Source: Puniceispirillum sp965657105
Lineage (GTDB): Bacteria > Pseudomonadota > Alphaproteobacteria > Puniceispirillales > Puniceispirillaceae
Direction of reading: 5' to 3'
Assembly: GCF_965657105.1 (NCBI RefSeq)
Contig: NZ_CBFHNB010000056.1
Location: 1-15,622, forward strand
Length of the DNA stretch: 15,622 nucleotides
Shown: piece by piece, positions 1-6,649 of the stretch
Layout of the letters: the number at the start of each line of letters is the position of its first letter
Numbering within the stretch: position 1 is the first letter of the stretch
The notes under the pieces: model-generated
Seen by the model: the letters and a program-made list of their open reading frames with translations, nothing else
Database searches by the model: none
What the model was told of the DNA's origin: nothing
Translations under genes and position numbers: made by a program

Positions 1-62
1 AAATAATTGTCGTCCCTCAAGCTTGGCAGTGCCTGATAGATATACTGATGGCGCGGTTAAGC

Positions 63-413
63 TCATCCCTTCATACCCATCTGCCAGAAATCAATTTCCA
101 GTTCGGTGGCGGCTCGAAGCCGGTCACAAAGCGCATGCCAGCGTGGTGTGGCCTTTGCATCGGTGCCCAGCCGTGTGGTGATGGCATTATCGATCAACAA
201 ACCAACATCACGGCATAATGCCTGATATTCGACACTGGCATAGGTATCAATCCAGTCACGATAATCAGCCGCAGGCTGTGATGCGGCAAGTCCAGTAACA
301 AAATCATGGTGTGTATAGGCCTGCCATGGCACTGGGCATGCGCTGCGCCATTGGTCAAAATAATGCCCGTAAGACGGCGCATTGATTACAGTGCCATGCG
401 AAGTTTCGTTCAT
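63..413 (-). pseudogene. TenA-family paralogue with large in-frame internal deletion
   Basis: The product (116 aa from the ATG at 413) aligns with the 236-aa TenA encoded just upstream at both ends but lacks the middle. Shared N-terminal features include APxYGxxFDQWR and a following HxF; shared C-terminal features include YxxWIxTY, RLGxDA, RWxxLCDR and a Glu near residue 106 that corresponds to the late catalytic Glu of TenA proteins. About 119 residues present in the paralogue (roughly 45-163) are missing, and with them the positions of the family's Asp, Tyr and Cys active-site residues. The reading frame is open throughout. Start choice: an AGGA lies five bases upstream of the ATG at 413; the alternative ATG at 419 abuts that AGGA. 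The gene follows the full-length tenA by about 60 bases on the same strand and is probably in the same TPP-controlled unit. It is unlikely to form the normal TenA helical bundle. It may be a decaying duplicate or a retained small protein; the deletion is visible, the status is inference. Confidence 0.7.
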
Positions 414-475
414 GATCATCCTGACAAATAGTGATGTGATATTATGACAAGATAAAGCTAACTTGAAAGGGGCAT

Positions 476-1186
476 TTACCCCGCAAGGCTCATATGCAGG
501 TAATTTGCTTCCAATTTTGTGGTGATACGGAACCGGTCACAAAGCGTTTGCCAGCGTGCTGTTGTCATGGCGTCGGCACCTAATCTATGCATAATCGCGT
601 CATCAATTACCCTTCCGATATGATGACATGACACCTGATGATTTTTATCAGTGTAAGTCGTGATCCATCGTTGATACTTAGGTGCTGTTCTTAATGATGC
701 AAGAAAGTTGCCAATCTCTGCATAGCCTAAAACAGATGGCGATAATACAGCCATCATATCTATGAAATCACCTGATGCCCCGACATTCTCAAAATGTATC
801 ACATAGGCCGTGGTGGCTGAGTCTTCTTCTGTTTGAAATAATTCGCGTTCGCTGATGCCGTAGTCATTACACATATCAATATACATTTGCATTTTTGAAT
901 TGATCACCTGATGCGTGATGCTTGTTGCCATGCGTATTTCTGCAATATCGCTACCCATGCTTGCTACCTGCCCCCATGCACGAGCAAAATGGATCAGGAA
1001 AATATAATTTTGCCGCAGATAACGGATAAAGCTCTCATCTGGCAGGCTTCCATCAGCCAGAGATAGAATGAATTTATGCCGCGTTAGTTCTTGCCATTCC
1101 GTTGGGCAGGTAAAGCGCCATTGGTCGAAATGACGCCCATAATATGGGGCGTCATATTTATATTTTGGAGTCTGTTTAAATACCAT
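476..1186 (-). CDS. TenA/thiaminase II-family protein with substituted active-site residues
   Basis: Full-length member of the TenA family (236 aa; typical members are about 220-240). TenA enzymes hydrolyse the amino-pyrimidine breakdown product of thiamin (or related formyl-amino-pyrimidines) to HMP for thiamin salvage. Family landmarks seen: FDQWR near the N-terminus, YIFLIHFARAWG at 61-72, TAYV at 126-129, LGYAEIG at 153-159, YQRWITTY at 171-178 and Glu226 near the C-terminus. Two positions differ from the enzyme family: Asn60 where the substrate-binding Asp (Asp44 in B. subtilis TenA) normally sits, and Ser151 where the nucleophilic Cys (Cys135) normally sits; Tyr155 and Glu226 are kept. 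The ATG shares one base with the stop of the upstream thiY-like gene (TAATG), so translation is probably coupled, and expression should be under the TPP riboswitch upstream. Family assignment is firm; enzymatic activity is doubtful. It could bind pyrimidines without hydrolysing them, or act with a changed mechanism. Confidence 0.85.
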   Translation of the reverse strand: MVFKQTPKYKYDAPYYGRHFDQWRFTCPTEWQELTRHKFILSLADGSLPDESFIRYLRQNYIFLIHFARAWGQVASMGSDIAEIRMATSITHQVINSKMQMYIDMCNDYGISERELFQTEEDSATTAYVIHFENVGASGDFIDMMAVLSPSVLGYAEIGNFLASLRTAPKYQRWITTYTDKNHQVSCHHIGRVIDDAIMHRLGADAMTTARWQTLCDRFRITTKLEANYLHMSLAG

Positions 1187-2133
1187 TAATTCTCTACAGT
1201 AATATCAATCGCAATATCAGGCACATTATTGATTGATTCAATCAGACCCGCGTCAAAAAGAAAAGACTCAAATTGAGAATAGCGTCCCGCATCAAGCGCG
1301 GCAGGGCGCAGGGCAAAGCGCGGCAATGTGTCAAACCAGGCACGATTATTCAACTCATCTTGTAATTCCGGCGATGTGGCTGAAAATATCTCCCAGCTTT
1401 TTTGTGGGTTATTGATGATGAATTGCGTAGCTAGTTCGGTGGCCTTGAGAAAGCGAACCATCTTGTCCTTATCCATTTTTGCGGGATTGGCGACATAGAT
1501 CAACTCGTCATAGGGAGGCACACCTTCTTCTTCGATATAGAAGCAGCGCCCCTTTACATTCTCGATATCCATCTGGTTGAGCTCAAAATTACGAAACGCA
1601 CCGATAACCGCATCAACCTGACCTGACATTAACGCAGGAGATAGTGAAAAATTCACGTTGATAAGCTCGATATCATCAAGTGTCACACCATAACGCCCCA
1701 GCACTGCCGCCAGTAAAGCCTCTTCAACACCAGCCACCGAAAAGCCGATCTTACGATCTTTCAAATCAGCAGGTGTCTTGATCGGACCATCATCCAGAAC
1801 CAAAAGACAGTTCAGCGGTGTGGCAACCAATGTACCTACACGCTTTAATGGCAGGCCTTCATGCACTTGCAGGTGCAGTTGTGGTTGATAGCTCACGGCA
1901 AGATCAGCCTGACCGGCGGCGACAAGTTTTGGTGGGGCAGACGGGTCGGCTGGGGCAATAATTTCGACCTCAAGACCGGCATCGGCGAAATAGCCATTTT
2001 CCTGTGCGATGATAAGGGGACCATGATCCGGATTGATAAACCAGTCCAGCAACACGGTCATCTTATCGGCGGCACCAGCGGGGCTGGCTATCAGAAAGGC
2101 TAGAATAATAAGGGGTTTTAATAAAAGTCGCAT
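1186..2133 (-). CDS. ThiY/NMT1-like thiamin-pyrimidine ABC transporter substrate-binding protein
   Basis: A 315-aa periplasmic binding protein of the NMT1/THI5-like family. It begins with a signal peptide (positively charged start, hydrophobic core, ASPAGA cleavage region near residue 21). The mature start has the family signature LDWFINPDHGP, followed by GYFADAGLEVEII and a KLVAAGQADLAVSYQP stretch typical of ThiY-type proteins that bind formyl-aminomethyl-pyrimidine or HMP-related thiamin precursors. It should deliver its ligand to a ThiX/ThiZ permease-ATPase pair, which is not in this window. A TPP riboswitch and a hairpin over the ribosome-binding site lie directly upstream, and the tenA gene overlaps its stop codon by one base. 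Start choice: the ATG at 2133 is preceded by CGGAG seven bases away and yields the signal peptide. Ligand specificity is inferred from the riboswitch and tenA context; other NMT1-family proteins bind sulfonates or other compounds. Confidence 0.88.
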   Translation of the reverse strand: MRLLLKPLIILAFLIASPAGAADKMTVLLDWFINPDHGPLIIAQENGYFADAGLEVEIIAPADPSAPPKLVAAGQADLAVSYQPQLHLQVHEGLPLKRVGTLVATPLNCLLVLDDGPIKTPADLKDRKIGFSVAGVEEALLAAVLGRYGVTLDDIELINVNFSLSPALMSGQVDAVIGAFRNFELNQMDIENVKGRCFYIEEEGVPPYDELIYVANPAKMDKDKMVRFLKATELATQFIINNPQKSWEIFSATSPELQDELNNRAWFDTLPRFALRPAALDAGRYSQFESFLFDAGLIESINNVPDIAIDITVEN

Positions 2134-2142
2134 GTTTAGGCT

Positions 2143-2175
2143 CCGTGATTATGTGGCAACGACGAGCAATCACGG
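2143..2175 (-). promoter_or_regulatory. thiY: RBS-sequestering hairpin (riboswitch expression platform)
   Basis: On the minus strand CCGTGATT (2175-2168) pairs perfectly with AATCACGG (2150-2143) across a 17-nt loop. The 3' arm runs into the CGGAG ribosome-binding sequence (2145-2141) of the thiY-like gene, so forming the stem would mask part of it. No U-tract follows, which argues for translational rather than transcriptional control by the TPP aptamer just upstream. The pairing is seen; its switching role is inferred. Confidence 0.6.
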
Positions 2176-2194
2176 TATAAGAGCGGAATTATAT

Positions 2195-2276
2195 CCGTTT
2201 CCTACGCCGGTATTGCCCGGATCAGGTTCTATGGGTTGGCCAGACAGCCTCTCAGTTCTTATGAACACCCCAACGG
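2195..2276 (-). ncRNA. TPP riboswitch (THI element)
   Basis: Read on the minus strand, this leader has all conserved blocks of the thiamin pyrophosphate aptamer in order: a P1 5' strand CCGTT, GGGGTG, CTGAGA, ACCC, AACCTGAT, then CCGGGCAATACCGGCGTAGG-like sequence (close to the consensus CTGGGTAATACCAGCGTAGGGA), closed by the P1 3' strand AACGG. It sits about 60 bases upstream of the thiY-like start codon. TPP binding in such leaders lowers expression of thiamin synthesis and uptake genes, so this places the thiY-tenA-tenA' unit under thiamin control. Confidence 0.95.
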
Positions 2277-2283
2277 TGTTTTG

Positions 2284-2312
2284 TTTATGACCTATCTGGC
2301 AGATTTTATCAA
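2284..2312 (-). promoter_or_regulatory. Putative sigma70-type promoter of the thiamin-salvage operon
   Basis: On the minus strand TTGATA (2312-2307) and CATAAA (2289-2284) are separated by exactly 17 bases, a good -35 and a moderate -10. Initiation about six bases downstream would fall just before the P1 stem of the TPP riboswitch, which is where the transcript should begin. Inferred from sequence only. Confidence 0.5.
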
Positions 2313-2386
2313 GTCCGATAGCCTTGACATATTAAAAACCCCCGAAAGCTATGCCTATTTTTATCAGGTAAGCGTAATTTAGAGAT

Positions 2387-2402
2387 GGTGACGGGCGTCA
2401 CC
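2387..2402. repeat. Perfect GC-rich palindrome in the intergenic region
   Basis: GGTGACG-GG-CGTCACC is a perfect 7-bp inverted repeat with a 2-base centre, standing out in AT-rich surroundings. It lies between the thiamin operon promoter (about 75 bases away) and the small ORF at 2429. No T-tract follows on either strand, so it does not look like a terminator. It may be a regulator binding site; no particular regulator is recognised. Confidence 0.4.
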
Positions 2403-2428
2403 TGAACCCTGTCGCATGGAAGCATTTG

Positions 2429-2536
2429 ATGACTATTGAATTGGCACCAAGACCCGCGAATGAAGAACGCCGTGCCAAAGCTGTGGTGAAAACCGGCATG
2501 CTTGATGATATGCTATCGGAGATTGGCGGACTTTAG
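2429..2536 (+). CDS. Small ORF, possible truncated gene remnant (35 aa)
   Basis: A 35-codon ORF with an ATG preceded by GGAAG six bases upstream and a TAG stop. Its 3' end overlaps the stop codon of the convergent permease gene by 3 bases. The peptide contains APRPANEERRAKAVV and then TGMLDDML. This weakly recalls the NExxRxxAxxxxGxLD segment at the start of GAF-domain sensor proteins, so it could be the 5' stub of such a gene, but the resemblance is short. Codon choice looks like its neighbours. It could also be non-coding. No function is assigned. Confidence 0.35.
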   Translation: MTIELAPRPANEERRAKAVVKTGMLDDMLSEIGGL

Positions 2537-3276
2537 ACAATATTGCGGATCACAAGAACGCAACCCGAAATCAGCATCATGACAATAAGCAGACGCCGAA
2601 AAGCGTCACTTTGCATGCGCCTGAATAAGGCAATGCCCGCTTGCGCGGATAAAAGTGCTACAGGTATTGCCAGTGCCAGATAGGAAAGCGTCTGTATGTC
2701 ATAAGCACCATTCATGGCCATCATCGCGGTGCCGCATGACAGAACCACAAAATTGAATGGTTGCAGAACCGCGCGAATTTCTGCCTTTTGCCAGTCACGC
2801 ACCGCGTTCCACATCATCATCAGCGCACCTGATAGGGATGCGGCACCGCCAAATATACCCGAGATAAAACCAATCAAGGCATCAGCCGCGGGCATCGAAC
2901 GGGTTACCCGCGGCAGTGATCTCTGGGCGAGAAAAAACAAACCATAGACGATAGAGATCATGCCAATAACCAGCTTCAGGATGCTGGCATCAAGATAGGA
3001 CAAGCTGGCAACGCCAATAGGCACCCCGCATATGCCAGGTAGAAGAAACCATAATAGGCGGCGGGGGTTAGCACGGATCGCCTTGCGCACCACCCACACC
3101 CCCTGAGCGCCGGTGGTGATGGATACCGCCAAGGTAATTGCAACCGCTTGCATAGGCGGCATGATATGAAGCCAGAAGCCCAGCGCAAATATGGCGGTGC
3201 CAAATCCGGCTAGTCCATTTACAAAGCCACCACAAGCCGCCCCAAGTGCCAGAAACAGATAAAAGCTGGATATCAT
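2533..3276 (-). CDS. TauE/SafE (TSUP) family membrane permease
   Basis: A 247-aa, strongly hydrophobic protein with about eight predicted membrane segments. It is built as two related halves, the usual TSUP/TauE architecture: the N-terminal half has GGFVNGLAGFGTAIFAL (about 16-32) and the second half has GFISGIFGGAASLSGAL (about 135-151). Family members export sulfite, sulfoacetate or other organosulfur and carboxylate anions at the inner membrane; the substrate here cannot be read from sequence. Its ATG overlaps the TGA stop of dinB (ATGA), so it is co-transcribed and probably translationally coupled to the DNA polymerase IV gene, an unexpected functional pairing. The length is near the family's usual 240-260. 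Confidence 0.85.
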   Translation of the reverse strand: MISSFYLFLALGAACGGFVNGLAGFGTAIFALGFWLHIMPPMQAVAITLAVSITTGAQGVWVVRKAIRANPRRLLWFLLPGICGVPIGVASLSYLDASILKLVIGMISIVYGLFFLAQRSLPRVTRSMPAADALIGFISGIFGGAASLSGALMMMWNAVRDWQKAEIRAVLQPFNFVVLSCGTAMMAMNGAYDIQTLSYLALAIPVALLSAQAGIALFRRMQSDAFRRLLIVMMLISGCVLVIRNIV

Positions 3277-4601
3277 GTTGGCTTGTCCGGCTTTTTGCTG
3301 CGCTGGAAGCGTCGTCCGCTTATCACCGCATCCTGACCAAGTTTGCGCGTTACCTGATCAAGCGCCTCTTCAAGCTGGTCAGCCCGCTTGTCATCCATTT
3401 CAAACATATCAAACAGACTGGCATCGGGCGCATCATCGCCAAATTGATCGACCCCAACGCCAAGCAGACGATAGGCACGGTTGGGTGCGACTTCGGCTTT
3501 GACAAGATCGCGCGAAATGGCAAACAGAATATGCGCCTTATTGGTGCTGGTTTGCATGGTTTTACTTCGCGTCAATATCTGGTGGTTAGCGCGCTTCAAT
3601 TTTATCGTCAGGCGTGAGCCGCGAATATCTTTTTCTTTCAGGCGGGTCGATACTTTCAAACATAGGGCTTCAAGCTCGGCTTCCAGATCGTCAAAGCTAG
3701 ACAGGTTTTTATTGAAGGTGGTTTCGCTTGAAATACTTTTGGCGGCGGCATTAGGCGCGACCGGACGCGGGTCAATGCCGCGGGCAAGTTCCTGAATCTG
3801 GCCTGCCTGTTTGCCTAGTACGATACGAAGTGCCTGCATATCTGCAGTGGCGAGATCGCCGCATGTATAAAAGCCAGCGGCATTCAGCCGTGCGATGGCG
3901 GCTTTGCCCAAACCATAGAGAACGCCAAGATCCTGTCCAGCCAGCCAGTCATCAACATGATCCATGCCGATGATGAATAACCCGTCAGGCTTATCACGAT
4001 CAGAAGCCATTTTCGCCAGCGACTTTGTACCACTCAATCCGATCGATACAGTGATGCCGATTTCGTCACGAATTTCACTTTGCAAACGTACTAGCGCCTC
4101 GACCGGACTGCATCGATGCACGGCACGGGTGCCGCTAAGGTCAAGAAAGGCTTCGTCAATCGAAACCGGTTGTACCAATGGTGTCAGGGTGAACATCTTG
4201 TCACGTATCTGGCGGCTGACAGTAACGTAATGATTCATCCGGGGACGGATAATCACGGCATCTGGACATTTTTTGATAGCGCGCCATGTGGGCATCGCAG
4301 AATGAACACCAGCCTTACGCGCAATATAACAAGCCGCCGCAACGACGCCGCGATCGCCGCCACCAACAATGACAGGCCGATCCCGGAGTTCAGGATTATC
4401 ACGCTTTTCCACTGACGCATAAAAGGCATCACAATCAATATGAGCGATGTTCAGGTCGAACATTTCAGGGTGGCTTCTTATGTCATGCCCATGGCATGAC
4501 GGACAGGTTGTTGGCGCGACATCATCTCCAATGAAACCGGTTTGCCCGCATGTGCGGCAAAGTATAGCGAATGATGAAGATGTCGAGATTGAAGGCGCCA
4601 T
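3273..4601 (-). CDS. dinB: DNA polymerase IV (Y-family translesion polymerase) with N-terminal CxxC ribbon
   Basis: A Y-family lesion-bypass DNA polymerase. From the ATG at 4601 (442 aa) the N-terminus carries CxxC-14-CxxC (Cys15/18/33/36), a likely zinc ribbon seen in a subset of alphaproteobacterial DinB proteins. The catalytic palm follows: HIDCDAFYASVE with the first metal-binding Asp, YIARKAGVHSAMP, and SIDEAFLDLSG with the Asp-Glu pair; then GLSGTKSLAKMASDRDKP, helix-hairpin-helix segment LYGLGKAAIARL, and the little-finger domain. A DASLF stretch near the C-terminus may be a weakened beta-clamp motif. An upstream in-frame TTG at 4667 would add 22 residues; the ATG is preferred because homology begins just after it, although no good Shine-Dalgarno precedes it. 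No alphaproteobacterial SOS box (GTTC-N7-GTTC) was recognised upstream. It is coupled to the downstream TauE-type permease gene. Confidence 0.92.
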   Translation of the reverse strand: MAPSISTSSSFAILCRTCGQTGFIGDDVAPTTCPSCHGHDIRSHPEMFDLNIAHIDCDAFYASVEKRDNPELRDRPVIVGGGDRGVVAAACYIARKAGVHSAMPTWRAIKKCPDAVIIRPRMNHYVTVSRQIRDKMFTLTPLVQPVSIDEAFLDLSGTRAVHRCSPVEALVRLQSEIRDEIGITVSIGLSGTKSLAKMASDRDKPDGLFIIGMDHVDDWLAGQDLGVLYGLGKAAIARLNAAGFYTCGDLATADMQALRIVLGKQAGQIQELARGIDPRPVAPNAAAKSISSETTFNKNLSSFDDLEAELEALCLKVSTRLKEKDIRGSRLTIKLKRANHQILTRSKTMQTSTNKAHILFAISRDLVKAEVAPNRAYRLLGVGVDQFGDDAPDASLFDMFEMDDKRADQLEEALDQVTRKLGQDAVISGRRFQRSKKPDKPT

Positions 4602-4684
4602 AATAGAAGTGTAGCTGTCACGCCATTTGCGCGCTATGGTAAAATGGTTTAGCCGTTGAGATACCAATCAATGGTTTTCTTATA

Positions 4685-4716
4685 AAAGCTTGCTAGGGTG
4701 AAAGCTTGCTAGGGTG
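4685..4716. repeat. Perfect 16-bp tandem duplication
   Basis: AAAGCTTGCTAGGGTG occurs twice in immediate succession (4685-4700 and 4701-4716) in the divergent spacer between dinB and the glutaryl-CoA dehydrogenase gene. It may be a recent slippage duplication or duplicated regulator site. The rest of the spacer (4602-4777) holds no convincing promoter or terminator. Confidence 0.8.
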
Positions 4717-4777
4717 CTTGAAAGATGGTGCCTACAATACCACTTACGATTAGGTGATTTTGGTTCTGGAGACCGTT

Positions 4778-5965
4778 ATGTCGAAGATGCAGCCTTTTGT
4801 ATGGGATGATCCGTTTCTGCTGGAAAGCCAGCTTGAAGAAGATGAAAGATTAATCCGCGATTCCGCCGCCGCCTTTGCTGCTGAGCATCTTTTGCCGCGC
4901 GTAGAAAACGCATATATGAACGAGACTGTTGCGCCTGAGTTATTTGGCCTGATGGGGGAAACGGGACTGTTGGGTGTTACGGTACCTGAACAATATGGCG
5001 GTATTGGTGCCAGCTATGTTGCTTATGGGCTTGTTGCGCGTGAAGTGGAGCGCATTGATTCAGGCTATCGTTCGATGATGTCTGTTCAGTCATCTTTGGT
5101 GATGTTTCCGATCTATGAATATGGATCAGAAGAACAACGCCTGAAATATCTGCCAAAATTGGCCAGTGGTGATTTTATAGGGTGCTTTGGTTTGACCGAA
5201 CCAGATGCCGGATCGGACCCGGCGGCGATGAAAACACGGGCTGAAAAAACCAAGGGTGGCTATCGGATTACAGGTTCGAAAATGTGGATTTCGAACGCGC
5301 CTATCGCCGATGTGTTTGTCGTCTGGGCCAAATCAGATGCGCATGATGGCAAGATAAAAGGTTTTATTCTGGAAAAAGATATGGCTGGTCTGTCTGCGCC
5401 TAAAATTGGTGGTAAGCTGTCATTGCGCGCGTCGGTGACTGGTGAAATTGTTATGGATGCGGTTGAGGTTGGTGAAGATGCGATTCTGCCGCATGTCGAA
5501 GGGTTGAAAGGGCCATTTGGTTGTCTTAACCGTGCCCGTTATGGCATCAGCTGGGGCGTTATGGGCGCCGCCGAAGATTGCTGGCATCGGGCACGCCAAT
5601 ATGGTCTTGACCGCAAACAGTTTGACCGCCCGCTAGCGCAAACCCAATTGTTCCAGAAAAAGCTGGCGGATATGCAAACCGAAATTGCCCTGGGTTTGCA
5701 AGGGTCACTGCGTCTTGGACGGTTGATGGATGAAGGCCGCTTTGCGCCAGAAATCATTTCGATCATGAAGCGTAACAATTGCGGCAAGGCTTTGGATATC
5801 GCACGCGCGTCACGTGATATGCATGGCGGTAATGGTATTCAGATCGGGTATCATATCATGCGCCATGCGCAGAATCTGGAAACGGTGAATACCTATGAAG
5901 GCACGCATGATGTGCATGCGCTGATCCTTGGGCGTGCCCAAACTGGTCTACAGGCGTTTTTCTAG
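4778..5965 (+). CDS. gcdH: Glutaryl-CoA dehydrogenase
   Basis: FAD-dependent acyl-CoA dehydrogenase (395 aa) that oxidises and decarboxylates glutaryl-CoA to crotonyl-CoA and CO2, the shared late step of lysine, hydroxylysine and tryptophan breakdown. Diagnostic features: GYRSMMSVQSSLVM with Arg98, equivalent to the glutarate-binding Arg94 of human GCDH; FGLTEPDAGSDP in the FAD/substrate-binding beta domain; MWISNAP; and NTYEGTHDVHALILGRA, whose Glu374 is the catalytic base. The Arg and the EGTHDVHA stretch separate it from ordinary acyl-CoA dehydrogenases. Start choice: the ATG at 4778 has GGAG six bases upstream; an in-frame GTG at 4754 is less likely. It stands alone: dinB diverges from it and mocA converges on it 60 bases downstream. 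That spacer (5966-6025) shows no clear terminator hairpin. Electrons would pass to ETF. Confidence 0.93.
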   Translation: MSKMQPFVWDDPFLLESQLEEDERLIRDSAAAFAAEHLLPRVENAYMNETVAPELFGLMGETGLLGVTVPEQYGGIGASYVAYGLVAREVERIDSGYRSMMSVQSSLVMFPIYEYGSEEQRLKYLPKLASGDFIGCFGLTEPDAGSDPAAMKTRAEKTKGGYRITGSKMWISNAPIADVFVVWAKSDAHDGKIKGFILEKDMAGLSAPKIGGKLSLRASVTGEIVMDAVEVGEDAILPHVEGLKGPFGCLNRARYGISWGVMGAAEDCWHRARQYGLDRKQFDRPLAQTQLFQKKLADMQTEIALGLQGSLRLGRLMDEGRFAPEIISIMKRNNCGKALDIARASRDMHGGNGIQIGYHIMRHAQNLETVNTYEGTHDVHALILGRAQTGLQAFF

Positions 5966-6025
5966 GTTGGATTTGGGGCTGTGCGCTTTGGTGTTTGGGC
6001 GTTTCGGCGTTTGGATCTGATAGTC

Positions 6026-6649
6026 TTATTGTAAATGCTTTTCAAAATGCGTCCTGATCGCAGCCAGCATTTGCGGGGTGTCAGCATCCATAAATACCTC
6101 TATATCAGGCCACTCAATTCGGCTGATGGAACTGGCATGATCTTGTATGATCGGGCGGGCACCTTCGTCGCCTTGTAATGTTGCCAATAATTTGAAAAAT
6201 GCGTTGCCAAAGATCACCGGGTTGCGGCGCTGACCTTTGCAGAATGGCAAGCTTATGGTGGTATCGGCTGCAGGGTTGGCTTTATGCGCCGCGCATAATT
6301 CGTTGATTAGTATTGGCGGTATAAGTGGCATGTCACCAAGTGCGATCAACACATCATCAGTGTCTTTAGCCATGGCCTTCAGCCCTGCCTTTATCGAGCT
6401 AGCTTGACCATTTGTATAATCGGGGTTTCTGACAATTGTTACAGGCATGCCGTCTAACGCATCAATCACCGAATTGGCCTTATGGCCTGTCACCACGATG
6501 ATTTCATCAAATTGGGTCTGGCATATATTTTTCACGCTATGCCTGATCAGTGGTGTGCCGCCAAGCGGTGCCAGCAATTTTGCCCCTGCCTGCATACGTT
6601 TGGACAGGCCAGCAGCCAGAATGATGGCGGTGATCTTGCGTCCGATCAT
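6026..6649 (-). CDS. mocA: Molybdenum cofactor cytidylyltransferase (MocA-like)
   Basis: A 207-aa nucleotidyltransferase of the MobA/MocA type. The N-terminal nucleotide-binding loop is ILAAGLSKRM followed by the Lys of KLLAPLGG (about residues 9-31). GQASSIKAGL (about 80-90) and GDMPLI carry the substrate-binding and metal-binding positions, and a QRRNPVIFG segment is typical of MocA. MocA joins CMP to molybdopterin-Mo to give the MCD cofactor of xanthine/CO-dehydrogenase-type hydroxylases; the related MobA makes the guanine form. The Leu-containing LAAGLS loop (rather than Gly-Gly) and the overlap with xdhC favour MocA. Its ATG overlaps the TGA of xdhC by four bases, so the two are translationally coupled. 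No molybdoenzyme catalytic subunit gene is present in the window. Confidence 0.85.
   Translation of the reverse strand: MIGRKITAIILAAGLSKRMQAGAKLLAPLGGTPLIRHSVKNICQTQFDEIIVVTGHKANSVIDALDGMPVTIVRNPDYTNGQASSIKAGLKAMAKDTDDVLIALGDMPLIPPILINELCAAHKANPAADTTISLPFCKGQRRNPVIFGNAFFKLLATLQGDEGARPIIQDHASSISRIEWPDIEVFMDADTPQMLAAIRTHFEKHLQ

Noticed and set aside
1..62. GAGGGA on the minus strand near the left edge as the RBS of a following transporter gene
   Set aside because: No start codon is visible within the remaining 12 bases, so a gene start just outside the window cannot be supported.
2287..2385. Plus-strand ORF of about 32 codons beginning MTYLADF
   Set aside because: It has no ribosome-binding site and its start overlaps the -10 region of the minus-strand thiamin promoter; nothing recognisable in the peptide.
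4764..4780. GTTC-like element before gcdH as a possible SOS box for divergent dinB
   Set aside because: The second half-site is GTTA at the wrong spacing, and it overlaps the gcdH ribosome-binding site.
5966..6025. Repeated GTTTGG/GTTTCGG-like runs in the gcdH-mocA convergent spacer as a terminator or repeat element
   Set aside because: No stable stem with a T-tract could be drawn and the repeats are imperfect and very short.
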